DNA of 64,000 nt from Magicicada septendecula (lineage: Eukaryota > Arthropoda > Insecta > Hemiptera > Cicadidae), in assembly GCA_034769895.1 (NCBI GenBank), contig CM068371.1:405773969-405837968 (forward strand). The letters are read 5' to 3'. Of the stretch, positions 11,961 through 23,916 are shown piece after piece (within the stretch, counting starts at the first letter, position 1; each line of letters starts with the position of its first letter). A program made the translations under genes and the position numbers. The notes under the pieces are model-generated. The model searched no databases, had not been told where the DNA came from, and saw only the letters and a list, made by a program, of their open reading frames with translations.

Positions 11961-14900
11961 ACGCGGCAGTGGAAAAGGAAAACCGCCCTTCACTGAACCA
12001 ATATAATGAGGTAACTAGATACAGACATAGACAGGACAAAGACGGGACTATGACATTAAGAATAAATAATTATCTTAGGGATATCAGGGAGGAATTATTA
12101 GAAGAGAGTGACAATATCGTTAAAAATCATAACAAAGGGAATAATAGTATCATACAAATCAAGGCAAATATCAATGGCATAGAAGCAATATTACTCATTG
12201 ACACGGGGTCAAATGTATCGCTTATCGATAGTGTAGAGTTAGAGAGGATCAAACAAAACAGTAATTTACCCATACCCACTCTGCCTATAAATAACATCAT
12301 TCTAGTCGGAGCAACGGGGAGGCAAAATAAATCGATAAAGAAACAGGTGTCATTAGAGATGACTAGTAATGGGGTAACGATACCAATAGGGTTATTAGTG
12401 GCGAATAATTTACCCATGAGTATCCTAATAGGCTGCGATATACTTAGGCCATATAATGCAATAATAGATTTAGAAGGTAAGATGATAACTTTAAAAACTA
12501 ACGAGGGAATTTGGACCAATAATTTAATTGATGTCCAAGGAGATGGTACAAACAACACACCTTGTCAAGCAATAGTGAACCATTATTATTGTGCCGATCG
12601 ACCATTAAACATGCCCTTATATCAGGAGGAAAACCCAGAATTGTGGTTAGAAAAATTAGAAGAAATACGGGATTTCCAAAGGACGAAAGCAAGGGGTCTG
12701 ATCAGCGAAACACAGGCGGAACAGTTAATTACAGTATATAACAATTACAAACACATATTCTCAAACGCTCCAGGTAAAGCCAGAGATTATCAATGCACCA
12801 TAAAATTCAAAACACCTGTGGAATTTAACAGGAAATCGTACCCGATCGCCTACTCGTTAAAGAACGAAGTCAGGGAAGAATTGAATAGGATGATAGAGGA
12901 CGACATAATCGAGTATAGTCATTCGCCCTTTACCAGCCCAATCATAGCTGTGCCGAAAAAGAATGGACAGGTACGTATATGTCTCGATGCTAGGGAGATT
13001 AACAAGATGATTGTTAACGACCGCACATCACCTGGGGAGATAGAAGAGATATTGAAAAAGTTTCACGGGACAAAGTATATAAGTTCATGGGATACAGTAT
13101 GCGGCTACTGGCAGGTAGAACTCCACCCTGATAGTAGGAAATATATGGCGTTCATATTCGAGGGTAGAAACTATCAGTTTAAGCGGTTACCCTTTGGTTT
13201 AATAAATTGTGTGGCGGTGTTTGTAAAGATAATGGACAGAATATTGGGGCAGGAAGTGCTGAAGTTTACGACAGTATATGTCGACGATCTACTGGTAACT
13301 TCAGCGAATTGGGATGACCATTGTAATAGGGTTGAACAGGTGTTAGAGAAACTATCAGAGAATAATATCACCCTCAAATTAGACAAGTCCCAATTCATTG
13401 CAAATGAGGTGAAATTTTTAGGCTTTAATCTAACCGAACAAGGGATTACTCCATCCAAAGAGAAAGTAGAGGCCATACAGAAGTTCCCCACCCCAAAGAA
13501 CAGGAAACAGCTTCAGTCATTTTTAGGAATCTGTAACTATTACAGGAAGTTTCGGTCCAATTACTCAGAACTAACTGCCAGGTTCCAAAAGCAGTTATCA
13601 GCTAAAGACAAATGGACTTTGGGACCAGAGCAAGATGGAGTGCTCAATCTCATAAAGGAAAAGTTTTTAGAAGCAGTAATGTTGCATCATCCTGACTTTA
13701 CAAAACCATTTTTTCTAAATTGCGATGCCAGTAACGTGAGTTTAGGTGCAGCCCTATATCAGGAAGATCAGGATGGTAACCATTTAGTAATTAGCTTCGC
13801 TAGCCGCATGTTGAACAGTTGCGAACGAAACTACAATACTACCGAAAAAGAATTGTTGAGTGTAGTTTTCGCATGCGGTAAATTTAGGACATATATATTA
13901 GGGTACCCCATCACGGTTAGAAGCGACCACAAATCTATATCATTTTTAAAGCATTGTAAGCTGAACCACGGAAGGCTGACGAGATGGGTTTTGGCCTTGC
14001 AAGAATATAATATCACATGGGAATATATACCCGGCAAACAGAACGTAGCAGCCGACGTCCTATCCCGCATCAATATACAAGACCAAACCTTTGACGGCGA
14101 AAAGGAACAATTAGCAAAAGTATACCATATTATTAAGAGTAAGGAAGATTTAAAAAATATTTTAAACGATATAAAGTCATAACAAGAGGCCGATCCAAAA
14201 TTAGGAGATATTAGAAAACGGGTACAGGAAGGCGATGAGGTCATAAATAGATATTACTGTATACACAACGACACTTTGTTTATAAGGAATACCCCGCACC
14301 AGGAGAATTGGAAGTTAGTAATTCCACCAGCGATAGAGAGACCGCTAATAATCGACTATCACGATAGGTACGGACATATGGGTGCCCTCAAAGTAAGGAA
14401 GGCATTGGAAGAGCAAACATACATCAAAGGGATGAATAAGAAGGTGCAACTGGCGATACGGTCGTGCGATATTTGTCAGAAAGTAAAATGTAACAACGAA
14501 AGGAAGGAAGGGGTCATGATACCCATAACATCCACCGAAAAATTGGAAAAGGTATTTCTCGATATCTGTGGACCATTTCCACGCAGCGGTGGGAGACACA
14601 GATATAAATTTATCGTAATCATCTTCGACCATTTTAGCAAATATACCAAGCTATACCCAAAAACTAGGGCTATGACCAGGAAAATTATAGACATCATAAT
14701 AGAACGGTATACAATGGAGGTAGGCAGACCGTATTCTATAATTACAGACCACGGTACCCAGTTTAGGGGAAAACTTTGGAAAGAAACCCTTGGAGAACAC
14801 GGGATAAAAACGTATAAGGGAGTGTTAAGGGAAGTAGGACGGTTGCTGAGAACATACTGCCATAATGAACAGAAAAGATGGCATGAATACGTAGCATCAA

Positions 14901-15325
14901 CTGAGGATTTTCTCAATTTCTCATATCACAATACCATCGAGGTGTCACCATACACAGTTATGTTCGAAAGACCCCCACCATGAGAGATAAAAGAGATTAT
15001 TAATTTTCCCGACGAACCCGCATACCAATTTCAAAGAACCAAATTTTATAACAAGGTGTTAGAAAAAACAGAACAGCAGCGGAAAAAATATGTCAAATCC
15101 CAGCCCAAGGCAATTAAATATAAGGTAGGAGAAAAGGTGTTAGTCAAAAATAGAGAATTGCCCAGTGCTATACAAGGCATAACGAGGAAATTGCTACTTT
15201 TATATACAGGACCTTTCACGATCACCAAAGACAATGAAAACAATACATACGAGGTAACTGACACGGTTAGTAACAAAGTAAAGGGTACGTATAACCAAAC
15301 ATCATTGAAAAAGTACCATGATTAA
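11957..15325 (+). pseudogene. pol: Element F pol: protease, RT, RNase H, integrase, with two stops and an integrase deletion
   Basis: This is a single frame of about 1120 codons broken only by TAA 14180-14182 and TGA 14981-14983. Protease has 'LLIDTGSNVSLID' (DTGS near 12198). RT has 'ICLDAREIN', 'RLPFGLINC' and the catalytic YVDD at 13277-13288. RNase H shows 'NCDASN', 'TTEKELLS', 'SDHKS' and 'ADVLSR'. Integrase has an HHCC finger ('HDRYGH', 'CDICQK'), Asp in 'LDICGPF' (14561) and Asp in 'ITDHGTQF' (14747). The stretch with the third catalytic residue, 'HPSSNPAER' in element B, is missing: 'TYK' runs straight to 'GVLREVG' near 14816. A C-terminal 'GEKVLVKN... LLLLYTGPF' domain follows. It is closest to B in this window. 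Confidence 0.9.
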
Positions 15326-15425
15326 AAATCACAAGTCAAATACTCGATCAGTGAGCAAGTACCATGAGTAAAAACCCAAGTCAAATACAGCATCATCGAG
15401 AAGGTACCATGACTAAAAACATGTT
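15306..15425 (+). repeat. Short tandem repeats around the end of F pol
   Basis: The phrase 'gtaccatga(t/g/c)taaaaa' followed by 'caagtcaaatac' occurs about three times at roughly 50-bp spacing, beginning with the last codons and stop of pol. The copies look like slippage products in the 3' untranslated region. Confidence 0.6.
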
Positions 15426-15443
15426 AACATGAATTTTCCAACT

Positions 15444-15760
15444 TACCCATAATTAGAAAGGAGATAGAGATTATTAAATAAATATAAATATTATTATTAA
15501 TAAATATTACGAGAAGGACACCTTACACCAAAGGCAAGAATATATATATAAAATATAGATTTATTTCCAATAGCCAAGTCAACGTATATTTACCAGCTTA
15601 CCCGTACTTAGAGAAGGAGAGAGATTATTATTAATAAATATTACGAGAAGGACACCTTACACCAAAGGCATAAAGATATATATAAAATATAGATTTATTT
15701 CCAATAGCCAAGTCAACGTATATTTACCAGGTTACCCGTACTTAGAGAAGGAGAAAAAGG
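15444..15760 (+). repeat. Tandem repeat in F 3' untranslated region, units about 133-154 bp
   Basis: A unit running from 'cttaccc' through 'agaaggacaccttacacc' and 'ccaatagccaagtcaacg' to 'tttaccag' occurs at about 15444-15597 and again at 15598-15730. A third, partial unit follows. The second copy is nearly identical over most of its length, with an internal deletion of about 20 bp. The rest of 15761-16474 is AT-rich non-coding sequence, ending in a purine-rich 'tcgggaggcata' just before the 3' LTR that could be the polypurine tract. Confidence 0.8.
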
Positions 15761-16474
15761 AAAGAAGGAAAGGACATAATTAGTTAAATAAATTATTAAA
15801 CAATCAAATAACAATTGATATTACTAAGGGGGAAAAAAAGGAGAAATACTGTCATATAATTGATAATAAATGGAAATGATAAATGAAAAAAAAAAAGGGA
15901 AACAGTGTGTTACCTGAGGAGGTAATGATGAATATAAATATAGCTATTAACATTGAATGATTTTAAATGATAATTTTACCTGCGGAGAACGATATATTAA
16001 TGTAATTGTGAAATAATCAGAAGAGTTTAGGAAAGGGAATTTATGTGTAGGAGCCTATGATCTTTGAATATTGTATTTTTTGTTTTATTATTATTATTAT
16101 TATTATTTGTTGCGAAGGTGCAATTATTATTTTCTGGACAGGGATGTGTTGCCTCTGATTTCAGTAGTTATAGATAGGGAAGGGCAGAGAATGTATGCCA
16201 TAGCGAGCCACTCTGACTCCCAACCCTCTATGAAAGTTAGGGAATTATATCAAAGATTAAATAATTAACATCAAGGTAAAAAGGAAAGGAATAGGTGATA
16301 CGACAAAGAACGAAATAGGAATATGGAGTTGGATTAATATATTAAAGGAGTAGTACAGGAATTTAATTATAAGATAAAAGAATGAAATATAAAGAAGGTA
16401 ATAAAAGGTTAATATAGAAATGATAATTTCATCAAAACCAAAGATATGTTTTTCAAAAATTATCGGGAGGCATA

Positions 16475-19351
16475 TGTAACGTCACAGAACATTCCATAAA
16501 GGAAATCATTTACATAGCAATTTATCATAAGAGGAAAGTGAGGTGAACAGTATCGAACCCAAGTAGTCCTAAAAAATTGTGTAACATTGTCTAATAATTA
16601 ATACTACTAACATGAAAAACGACCAGACTATGACTAAGACTCAAACCCCATATATATTATTAAAGTGAATAACAGTGAAAAAACCATAAGATACTATAAA
16701 AGAGACAAATAATATCAGAAACAACCAAAATGAAGTCATTAATTATTAAGTTTTGTAACTCTGAATAGAGTATAAAGAACTATATATTGTGAATGAATGG
16801 ACATGATCCATTATTATATTATGTAATGTAAATAAAATAAATGTATTAAATGACTTAAATACATTATTAGAAAGGATCTAAGTTAAAATAAAAAATATAT
16901 AAATGTTATGACAAAAAAATATTAAGGTGTTGGATTTGAGACCAATCACTCAGATTTCATGTAAAAATTAATTATTATCAAATTGAGATAAAAACTATAT
17001 GTAGTTGTCAAGTAGACAAAGATGAACAATTTATCTTAAATAAAGAAAGCTGTAAAATGAATAAAAGTCAGTCAAAATAGCCAAAAACAGTATTAACTAA
17101 AAACATGTAGTAGGCATATAATATTGTGAGATTTATGGATTTAATGTTGACAAAATGCAACCAAATTGCATTAGAAAGTTGAAATATAATATAAAGCGAC
17201 TATACTGATATATTTGACTAACTTAAACATTGTAATAGTCGAGTTAGCAAACTATTTACCTATACCATGTATGACTAAGACCAAGCAACCATTACAAGAA
17301 ATAGTCACATTTGACTAAATGTTTACAAAATAATGACAAAAATAAAAGAAAAGGGTACAATACTTTAGTGTACCATAAAAACAAACAGACTCAGTTGAAA
17401 ATAAGATCAATTATCAAAGAATTTAACTTATAAGAGTGAGATTTGTCACACAAAGAAAAAGGACAACATGGGCAAGCCAATATGATGCTAAGTTATCCTA
17501 CGATAACAATAATATGTATCAAGATTAACCAGGTATCACAAATGACAGACAATATAATAAACTCTTAGTGTATACTAGTAAAATCCTATATATATTAAAG
17601 AAAAAGACTAATTATTGTATTATAACAGTGACAACAACGTAGGCCATAGGCATGACCATATAAATTGAACTTATTTGTGTATGGTATATGTTAAACCTTA
17701 TTTATTTTGTTATAGAGAGATGGTAATATTATGTGTTAATGTTGTGGAAGAAACCTAATAGCTTCACAAAAATTTTTTATTCTAAAAATTGAATTTTAAT
17801 GGAAACAATCCAAGGTAAGAGTTGAATATTGTGTTATTTATTATAGTTAATTTATTTAAAAACCAATCATAATTAGTATCATTAGATTCAGTTGAAAACA
17901 GAATCCAAATGTAGTAATGGCATGCAAATTGTGAGTACTGATGTAAAACATTGACAAATACCAGAGTAATTTTTGAAATATCCTTAGTGCGAAGAATAAA
18001 AAATTTTGTTCTAAAATCTTCGACGGAAGTTAAATTTGTTCCATGGTGTTCCATTTCATTATTCTCGAACATTCTGGAAGGAATTTTTATACAAATATAC
18101 CGGAAGTTCATGTCGAAAAGCTAAAACAATGAGCCTGACACAGTATAAAAGAGAGACCAAATTCGACCCAAAAACACTTCATGCTTGGAATCCAGAACAG
18201 ACGCATCACCCACGACACTGATCACCGCAACCGAGGCGAAACCGAAGGCGAGAAATTGACACAAGACACGAAGAAAGGCTTTTCCCGTACATTGACAAAT
18301 AGACCGACTTAACCTCTACAAGAATCTACGCCAATGTGTTGCTGAAATAGAGCAGCAACACGGCACATTTTAATAGAAATCACGCAGCCAGAACATCAAC
18401 GGCCCAGGAGGGACCAAAATTTTAAATAGAGAACCAATTCTGCTATATTCGCTAAGACAAACTGACTTGACCAAAACTCCCCATAACGTAAACATACACA
18501 AAGCCTTTCTCTCGACTGCAAGGGAATCAGCGCTGTGGCGGCCAATTTGAGAACCAACGCGAAGCAGCTGATCATTGGCGGCGGGGTTCGAGCGTAAATC
18601 TACTGCCAAACTGTTTCACGAAAGTGCGGAAGTTGTAAAAAATCGCATTTTTGACTTAAAATAAATTCAGTGCACACATGAAGAGGCGAGATTGAAAAAC
18701 TACCCGAGAGAAGTGTCCAGTGCGAGAATAATTAACCATCGGAACGTGAGTTGTCAAAGTTAAAGTCATTTTTTACCTGGTTACATTTGTCACACAGTTG
18801 TACTACACATGCCACACACATCTTCAAATCACTTAATTTTTGTAAAGCATCTTATTGATATGTCTTGGTAGTTCAAAGGAGTCACGTCCTGAGAGTAAAG
18901 ATTTTTCACATATTAAACTCATGCTTTTCAACTGAGTAAAAAATTAAATATTCTAGCCGATACTTGATTGGAGAAAAAACTTGTCTATAATAATAATAAC
19001 TTATAATTTTTTTTTGTAACTCTGCAATTTTATAATTTTTTCATGAATGTTAGTCCTTCAGACGATTTTTTAAGAATCATTAAACATACTTTAATTTTTT
19101 CAAACCCAAACTGTCTTGTTTACATTTTTTTTTCATAGAAATAAGAATTCAAAATTTTAATTTTTTTAATGATAACATTTTTCTTGGAACAAAAGATTCC
19201 AAGTGGCGCCCACAAAAACATAGTAGATTAAGTTGTGTTACAGGACTACATCACCGCAGAGGATCCTGTCATCAGTAAGTAACAAAAAGTGCGCGGAGGT
19301 AACGCCCGACATACACAACAAAACACTTACACGTTTTCTCTATTTGTTATA
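16475..19351 (+). repeat. 3' LTR of element F
   Basis: It matches 7112-9989 from TGTAAC to GTTATA, with only scattered substitutions and short indels. It is followed by the ATGT target-site duplication and then unrelated sequence. An antisense 109-codon frame lies at 17782-18111. Confidence 0.93.
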
Positions 19352-19355
19352 ATGT

Positions 19356-19622
19356 TCAGTTCAGTTCGTAGTCCTTCAGTCTTTCGACTGGTTAGTACCC
19401 TCCCCGCATATACCCTTGGTGCGTGTGGTACTGAGTCTCTCCTCTCACAGGTATATGGGACCTACAGTTTAACGCCGGATCCGAACGGCTTTTTTTTTGT
19501 GGGGGGAGGGTTTATACTAGGCAGGATACCTCTCGCTGGGTTGCCATTACCTTGCGAGGGGGAACAGTCATATCTAAATCAAATGGCCCCTGGCGGGAAT
19601 TGAACCCGTGCCAACAGCGTAT
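19356..19622 (-). mobile_element. tRNA-derived SINE-like fragment
   Basis: On the minus strand 'ggttcaattcc' (19596-19606) is a good RNA polymerase III B box, set in a T-arm-like 'cgggttcaattcccgcc'. GC-rich non-coding sequence of SINE style follows to about 19356. A matching A box is not clear upstream, so the tRNA head seems truncated. Element F inserted at the border of this fragment. The SINE family is not recognised. It is not an intact tRNA gene. Confidence 0.5.
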
Positions 19623-19891
19623 AGCAGCGTCACACTTTTGTATGTAAAACTACAAAAATTAAAAGAATTGATTATTTACTTTTTACTTTTTTGTTATCAA
19701 GAAGATAAGTATACATAAATGTTACATTGATAGAAATATAAAATTAACAAAGTCATGAAACTATATTTATGATATTTTATATTACAATATAAATAAATAA
19801 AATAAAATAAATTATTATTATTATTCTGGCTGTACAATGTTTACACATTTCCTGGAACCAAAGATTACAGAATTGATTGAATTCTTATCTT
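19623..19891. other. AT-rich spacer
   Basis: No gene is seen. An 'aaaataaattattattattatt' tract at about 19799-19824 lies just beyond the LINE fragment and may belong to its 3' tail. Confidence 0.4.
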
Positions 19892-20269
19892 TCACTCCTG
19901 CTTGTCCATCCAAAGATCTTCAATTTCTCTTTCCCTCAATATAGTCTGAATGTCTTCTATCCAGGTGACACGTGGTCTTCCTCTTTTCCTTCTTCCTGGT
20001 GGGGTCCATTCCACAACTCTTCTTGCTAATGTTTCCTGTGCCATTCTTTTTGTGTGTCCATACCGTTGTAATTTTTGTTTGTTTGTTTGAATAAAATCAA
20101 CAGTCGAGTTTTTCACATTCATTCTGTCCTTAATAACTTCATTTCTAATTTTCTCATGACTGGATACTCTTCTCTTGCCAAACATCTCCAAAAGTCCATC
20201 TCTGCTGTCATTTGTTCTATAAAAATATAATAAATGATATCCGAAAACAGGGTAATGTTTTGTACTCAT
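19892..20269 (-). pseudogene. LINE reverse-transcriptase C-terminal fragment
   Basis: The open frame of 125 codons contains 'RYGHTKRM', 'RVVEWTPPGRRKRGRPRVTW' and 'EDIQ'. This is the C-terminal tail found after the RT domain in many non-LTR retrotransposons of animals ('endonuclease-reverse transcriptase'-type annotations). No RT or endonuclease domain is upstream, so it is a 5'-truncated copy, as is typical for LINEs. The first residues may be read-through from flanking DNA. The clade cannot be fixed from so short a piece. Confidence 0.75.
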
Positions 20270-22238
20270 TTTGCCACAGAAATGAATAAAGATTTTTTAT
20301 AAAAATGGACAATTACAGTTCATCAAAAACAAACATTTCAAAATTGCACTACAGGGTGTGCAAATACATAGTTGGGCACAAACATTGTTGAAGCTAGAGT
20401 ACAAGTCATTTACTGGTAGTAGAGACTATGAAGTTCTTGTAAAAAATGACATTCAAACTCTGCATTCAGTGTTAAGTTTACTAATGTAGGGAATAACAGA
20501 CACATTTTAAAGATTTTATAGTTGATTTGTTTTTTAAATGACAATAAAACACTAAATAAAAACAGTATGAAAAAAATTATTAAAGTCAGAACAAGTAAGC
20601 ATATCTTGCACATACAAGATTCAAATAGCAAGCAGAAAATCATTGAATGTAGAAATTTTTAAAGTAGCCTTAAAATAAATTACCGCAATATAAATATTAT
20701 AAACTAATTTGTATATACTGTGCACTGAATAAACATTCAAAAGCTACAGGTACCTATTTTCTGCCTGGTAAGAGGACGGGATCTACTCATATCCTCAGGG
20801 ACTAGAATAAAAATTTTAACCATCTCTCAACCACCAGACAACTACCAGTGTTTGTACAAAGTGATTTCATATTCACAAAATGGCTATAGCATACCATAGT
20901 TAAAAATGGTTGTACTCATTTAACTAATGAACATAATTATTTAATTCATCTTATGCATTTTTAAAAACAATTTTTTTATCTTCCTGGTGGGCAGAGGTTG
21001 CCTCGCCCCAGTAGTGCTGTATTTAAATCCTGCAATTTCAATTTATTTAACGTGTCATTTTGTTATTGCAACTAGACTCATAATTCATTTTGCCATGTAT
21101 CATTAATATGATATATGCAAACCTGAAGCATGTTGGGATGTAAAAGTTCAACGTTTTGTAACTATATTTTTCATAACATTGTCATAATGTTACTGTTCAA
21201 TTTAAATCATCATGCCATTTGATTGCTATGATATGTTTGCTGTAACATAAGTTCACACACATCACATTTGTCAGCATTACTTAGTGAAAGTGTTGCAGTA
21301 TGGAAATATACTCAAGTGAAAATTGGAAACAAAGCAAAGACGTTGCACAGAAATTAGGGATAAGATAAAAATTGATTAGAAACCTATTAAATGCATGTTG
21401 TATCAATTAATAGTATGTATTAATAATTATAAAGAAGTTTAAATTATTTTTAACATTTACAAATTACTTTAGTATCTTAGTATGTAAGAGAATTATTGTG
21501 AATGTACTCCACAATCTTTTGAAAACATGAATCTTGTATTCATGTGCATTTTATGTTGTTAAGAGTAACATAGTATATTACATTTTGCAATAAACTGAAG
21601 TTACAAGTTGAAGGAATAAGTACTAATACCCTCGTTGTTGCATGATTTATGTATTTTACAATTATAGAAATTTAGTGTTTTAAATTTGTTAGGCCATTGG
21701 GCTGTGGGTACAGCTGTGGAAGTTGAAACATTTGCCTTTTTTAAAACTGGACCATGGCTTGCCAGCCCAGCAAATTTAAATCAAATTATCCCAATTTTGA
21801 AAGTTCAAATGGTTCATTGTATTACAGAATGCTCCACAGGATGACAGATCATCAACTGTCAGTGCTATAATGAGGATTTTAAATAAACATTATGTTAAAA
21901 TGACTTCTTTTTAAACTTCCCTGTGCAAAAATAACTTTATTTTCAAATGCCCCCCCCCCTTTGGTACAAGATCTGAATTTTTTCTGTTCTACTGTTTTAA
22001 TAACTGTTATCAGAATTCTTGTAATTACATTTTTCCATTAATAAAAAAATCATTATGTAAAGTGATAACACCTCATGTTAATTAACATTAAAAGCTGTAT
22101 CTGTTAAAATGTTGCCATCCAACATAGCTACAAAATTCACATGAACAATTATTTTAAATTAAATAACTGCATTTTTTCTTATGTAAAACATCTAAGACAT
22201 GATAAAATAACATGAACTTTGATTCATTGTATTTATAG
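20270..22238. other. Probable intron upstream of the FBXO42-like exon; no gene seen
   Basis: AT-rich unique-looking sequence without a coding signal. A weak tRNA-like piece lies near 20985-21040 and a C10 run near 21950. It ends in a pyrimidine-poor but usable 3' splice site 'tttatag' at 22232-22238. Confidence 0.5.
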
Positions 22239-22381
22239 GAGGCTGTGGTGGTGGGCCAAATATGGTACTGAATGATGTGTGGTTGCTGACTCTAACAGGG
22301 TCACTGTGGACATGGCAGCAGATCAAAGTGTTCAACCCACAGTGGAGTGCTTCTCACCTTTGGTGTCATCCAGCTTGCAAA
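22239..22381 (+). CDS. FBXO42: Internal exon of an FBXO42-like F-box/kelch protein
   Basis: The segment is bounded by a 3' splice site (tttatag, AG 22237-22238) and a 5' splice site (aaa|gtatgt at 22382). Between them is one open frame with two bases completing a Gly codon and then 47 codons. It encodes 'GCGGGPNMVLNDVWLLTL', a Trp-rich 'LWTWQQIKV', and 'LWCHPACK'. From memory of the family this corresponds to the block after the kelch repeats of FBXO42, where GGCGGPN, DAWLL, W-W and LWCHPAC are conserved. FBXO42 is a substrate-recognition subunit of an SCF ubiquitin ligase, reported to target p53 in mammals. No other exon was found in the window, so flanking introns must be long and filled with transposons. 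The shift out of phase 2 into phase 0 fits an internal exon. Confidence 0.8.
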
Positions 22382-22660
22382 GTATGTGGCTGCACATTCA
22401 TTTGAATAGCTTTGTGTATTAGCAATGAAATGTTTGGTTTGATTTATAGAAATATTTTCTTTTGCTCTGGTGCCAATTCTTTTGAAACGTGATGAATAAT
22501 TTTCATCATTTTTCATGAATGTATAATCATTATCAGGCTTATAATTGAGCAAGTATCTAGTAACACTGCTATACTTGATAACATATTAGTTTTTCATATA
22601 CAAATCAATAAAATGTTTGAGTAGAGTTTAAGTATAAGTTAAACTATATATATATATATT
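22382..22660. other. Probable intron with (TA)n tract before element D
   Basis: No gene seen. A (ta)n run at about 22643-22659 touches the D LTR; similar (TA)n tracts flank the elements at 35080, 36840 and 46148. Confidence 0.5.
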
Positions 22661-23916
22661 GTTAACAAACTCACTCTTTCATAATAAATATTATGTATTC
22701 CTTGGTGACTTACCTGTTGAGATCGGTTAACATTTCTTTGTTGACACATTAATTCAGGCGCCATGTTGGTGTTGCCAACTTTACGTATTTGCTGTTATTC
22801 GGGTCCAGGATTCTTATAAGCAAGGCTGAGACTGAACGGTTACCAGAAATAATGTACACTAACGACATTTGTGGTAAAATAAACGGTTGTGTTTATTATT
22901 TCATAATTTGCATAATTTATTTTTGAAAACATCAAAATGGCTACTGGCATATTCCATAAAACAAAATGGCGTCCATACTTCCGCCTCTTTACACAATTAA
23001 TAATTCTTCTTTAGTTACCATAGATATTGAATTTTATTTCCCAAAAGACTTTAAAATAAGCTGCAGCTCTGTTAAATTGATCGTTTATATTTTCAGATTA
23101 TTTTATAAAACAAATAAACAAAGAACACAAACCAACGCCTCATGGCGTCTCGCCTAGTTAATAGCTGGCCTAGTTTACTTACACACACACACACACACAC
23201 ACTCATTTTTCTTTGAAATAGATACAATTTTAATTAAATTGACTTATGCATGTTGAGCTCAATTGCTTATTGTAATTAATAAAGGGATTAGTGCACTTTC
23301 CTGTTTCTGAAGTGGCGTAGCCCTTTTGGAATCTCCTCTTCGCCGGCCTGTATTTTCTGTAGTTTTTACTGCATACTGATTTGATTAACGGTGGTCACAA
23401 CACTGAATTTAAACCCTGTTTTTACATTTTGATCACTAATTGAAGTTATGGTTACATTTTGGTTGAAATTTACACTTTTGTTGGTAGTAGCTGCCGGACG
23501 ACCTTTTACAAGGTGTTGTCGCCTCGGCTGTAGTATGAAGACTGGGTGGATGTAATGTACATTTTTTCGTATGTGTGAGTGCATCACGTCATTGTTATTT
23601 TGTTTCGAACGGCTAACGCCCTGTTTCTCGTCATTGTGGTTACGTCATTATTATATTTTTTAATGACGTCCAGCATTGTGGACCAATGAAAATTTATATT
23701 GAGAGTCTGTGTTCACTTATGCAGCCATTGTATGTGTTCCGTTTCACACGTCCGCTCTTGGCCTTGGAATCGTTCGGCTCTGCTGAATCTGCGTCGTTGT
23801 CTTTTTACAAAGGGAAAATAGCCCTACCCATGTATGTGTGTGCAAAATAATGAAATACAATAATTTGATACCACTCGTACCATAAATCCGACATCAGGCT
23901 TTCCCGTACTGTCACA
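22661..23916 (-). repeat. Probable 3' LTR of element D
   Basis: Placed by alignment of its right border (…cccgtactgtcaca, then the C-rich tract) with that of the C LTR (…ccgtaccgttaca, then the C-rich tract). The left border, 'tgttaac' after the (TA)n tract, is less certain because no second LTR copy is in the window. It contains an (AC)n microsatellite at about 23179-23202. Confidence 0.5.

Larger units (their letters stand above)
7112..19351 (+). mobile_element. Ty3/gypsy LTR retrotransposon F, complete from LTR to LTR
   Basis: Two LTRs (7112-9989 and 16475-19351) flank gag and pol on the + strand. The same 4-bp target-site duplication, ATGT, sits on both sides (7108-7111 and 19352-19355). 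The LTRs start TGTAAC and end GTTATA, a near-perfect terminal inverted repeat. A primer-binding site follows the 5' LTR at 9993 (tggcagcccaactagtgagg), close to that of E. The order is gag, then protease, RT, RNase H and integrase, as in Ty3/gypsy. There is no envelope gene. LTR differences are few by eye, so insertion was fairly recent, yet gag and pol carry several disabling changes. Confidence 0.93.

Noticed and set aside
7112..19351. An envelope gene in element F (errantivirus)
   Set aside because: No frame with signal peptide, furin-like site or transmembrane segment lies between the pol stop at 15325 and the 3' LTR.
20985..21040. Possible tRNA or SINE head ('ggtgggcagagg ... tttaaatcctg')
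   Set aside because: The B box is too degenerate and no cloverleaf can be drawn.
23300..23320. 'agtggcgtagccc' as a hAT end
   Set aside because: No partner terminal repeat and no 8-bp duplication nearby.
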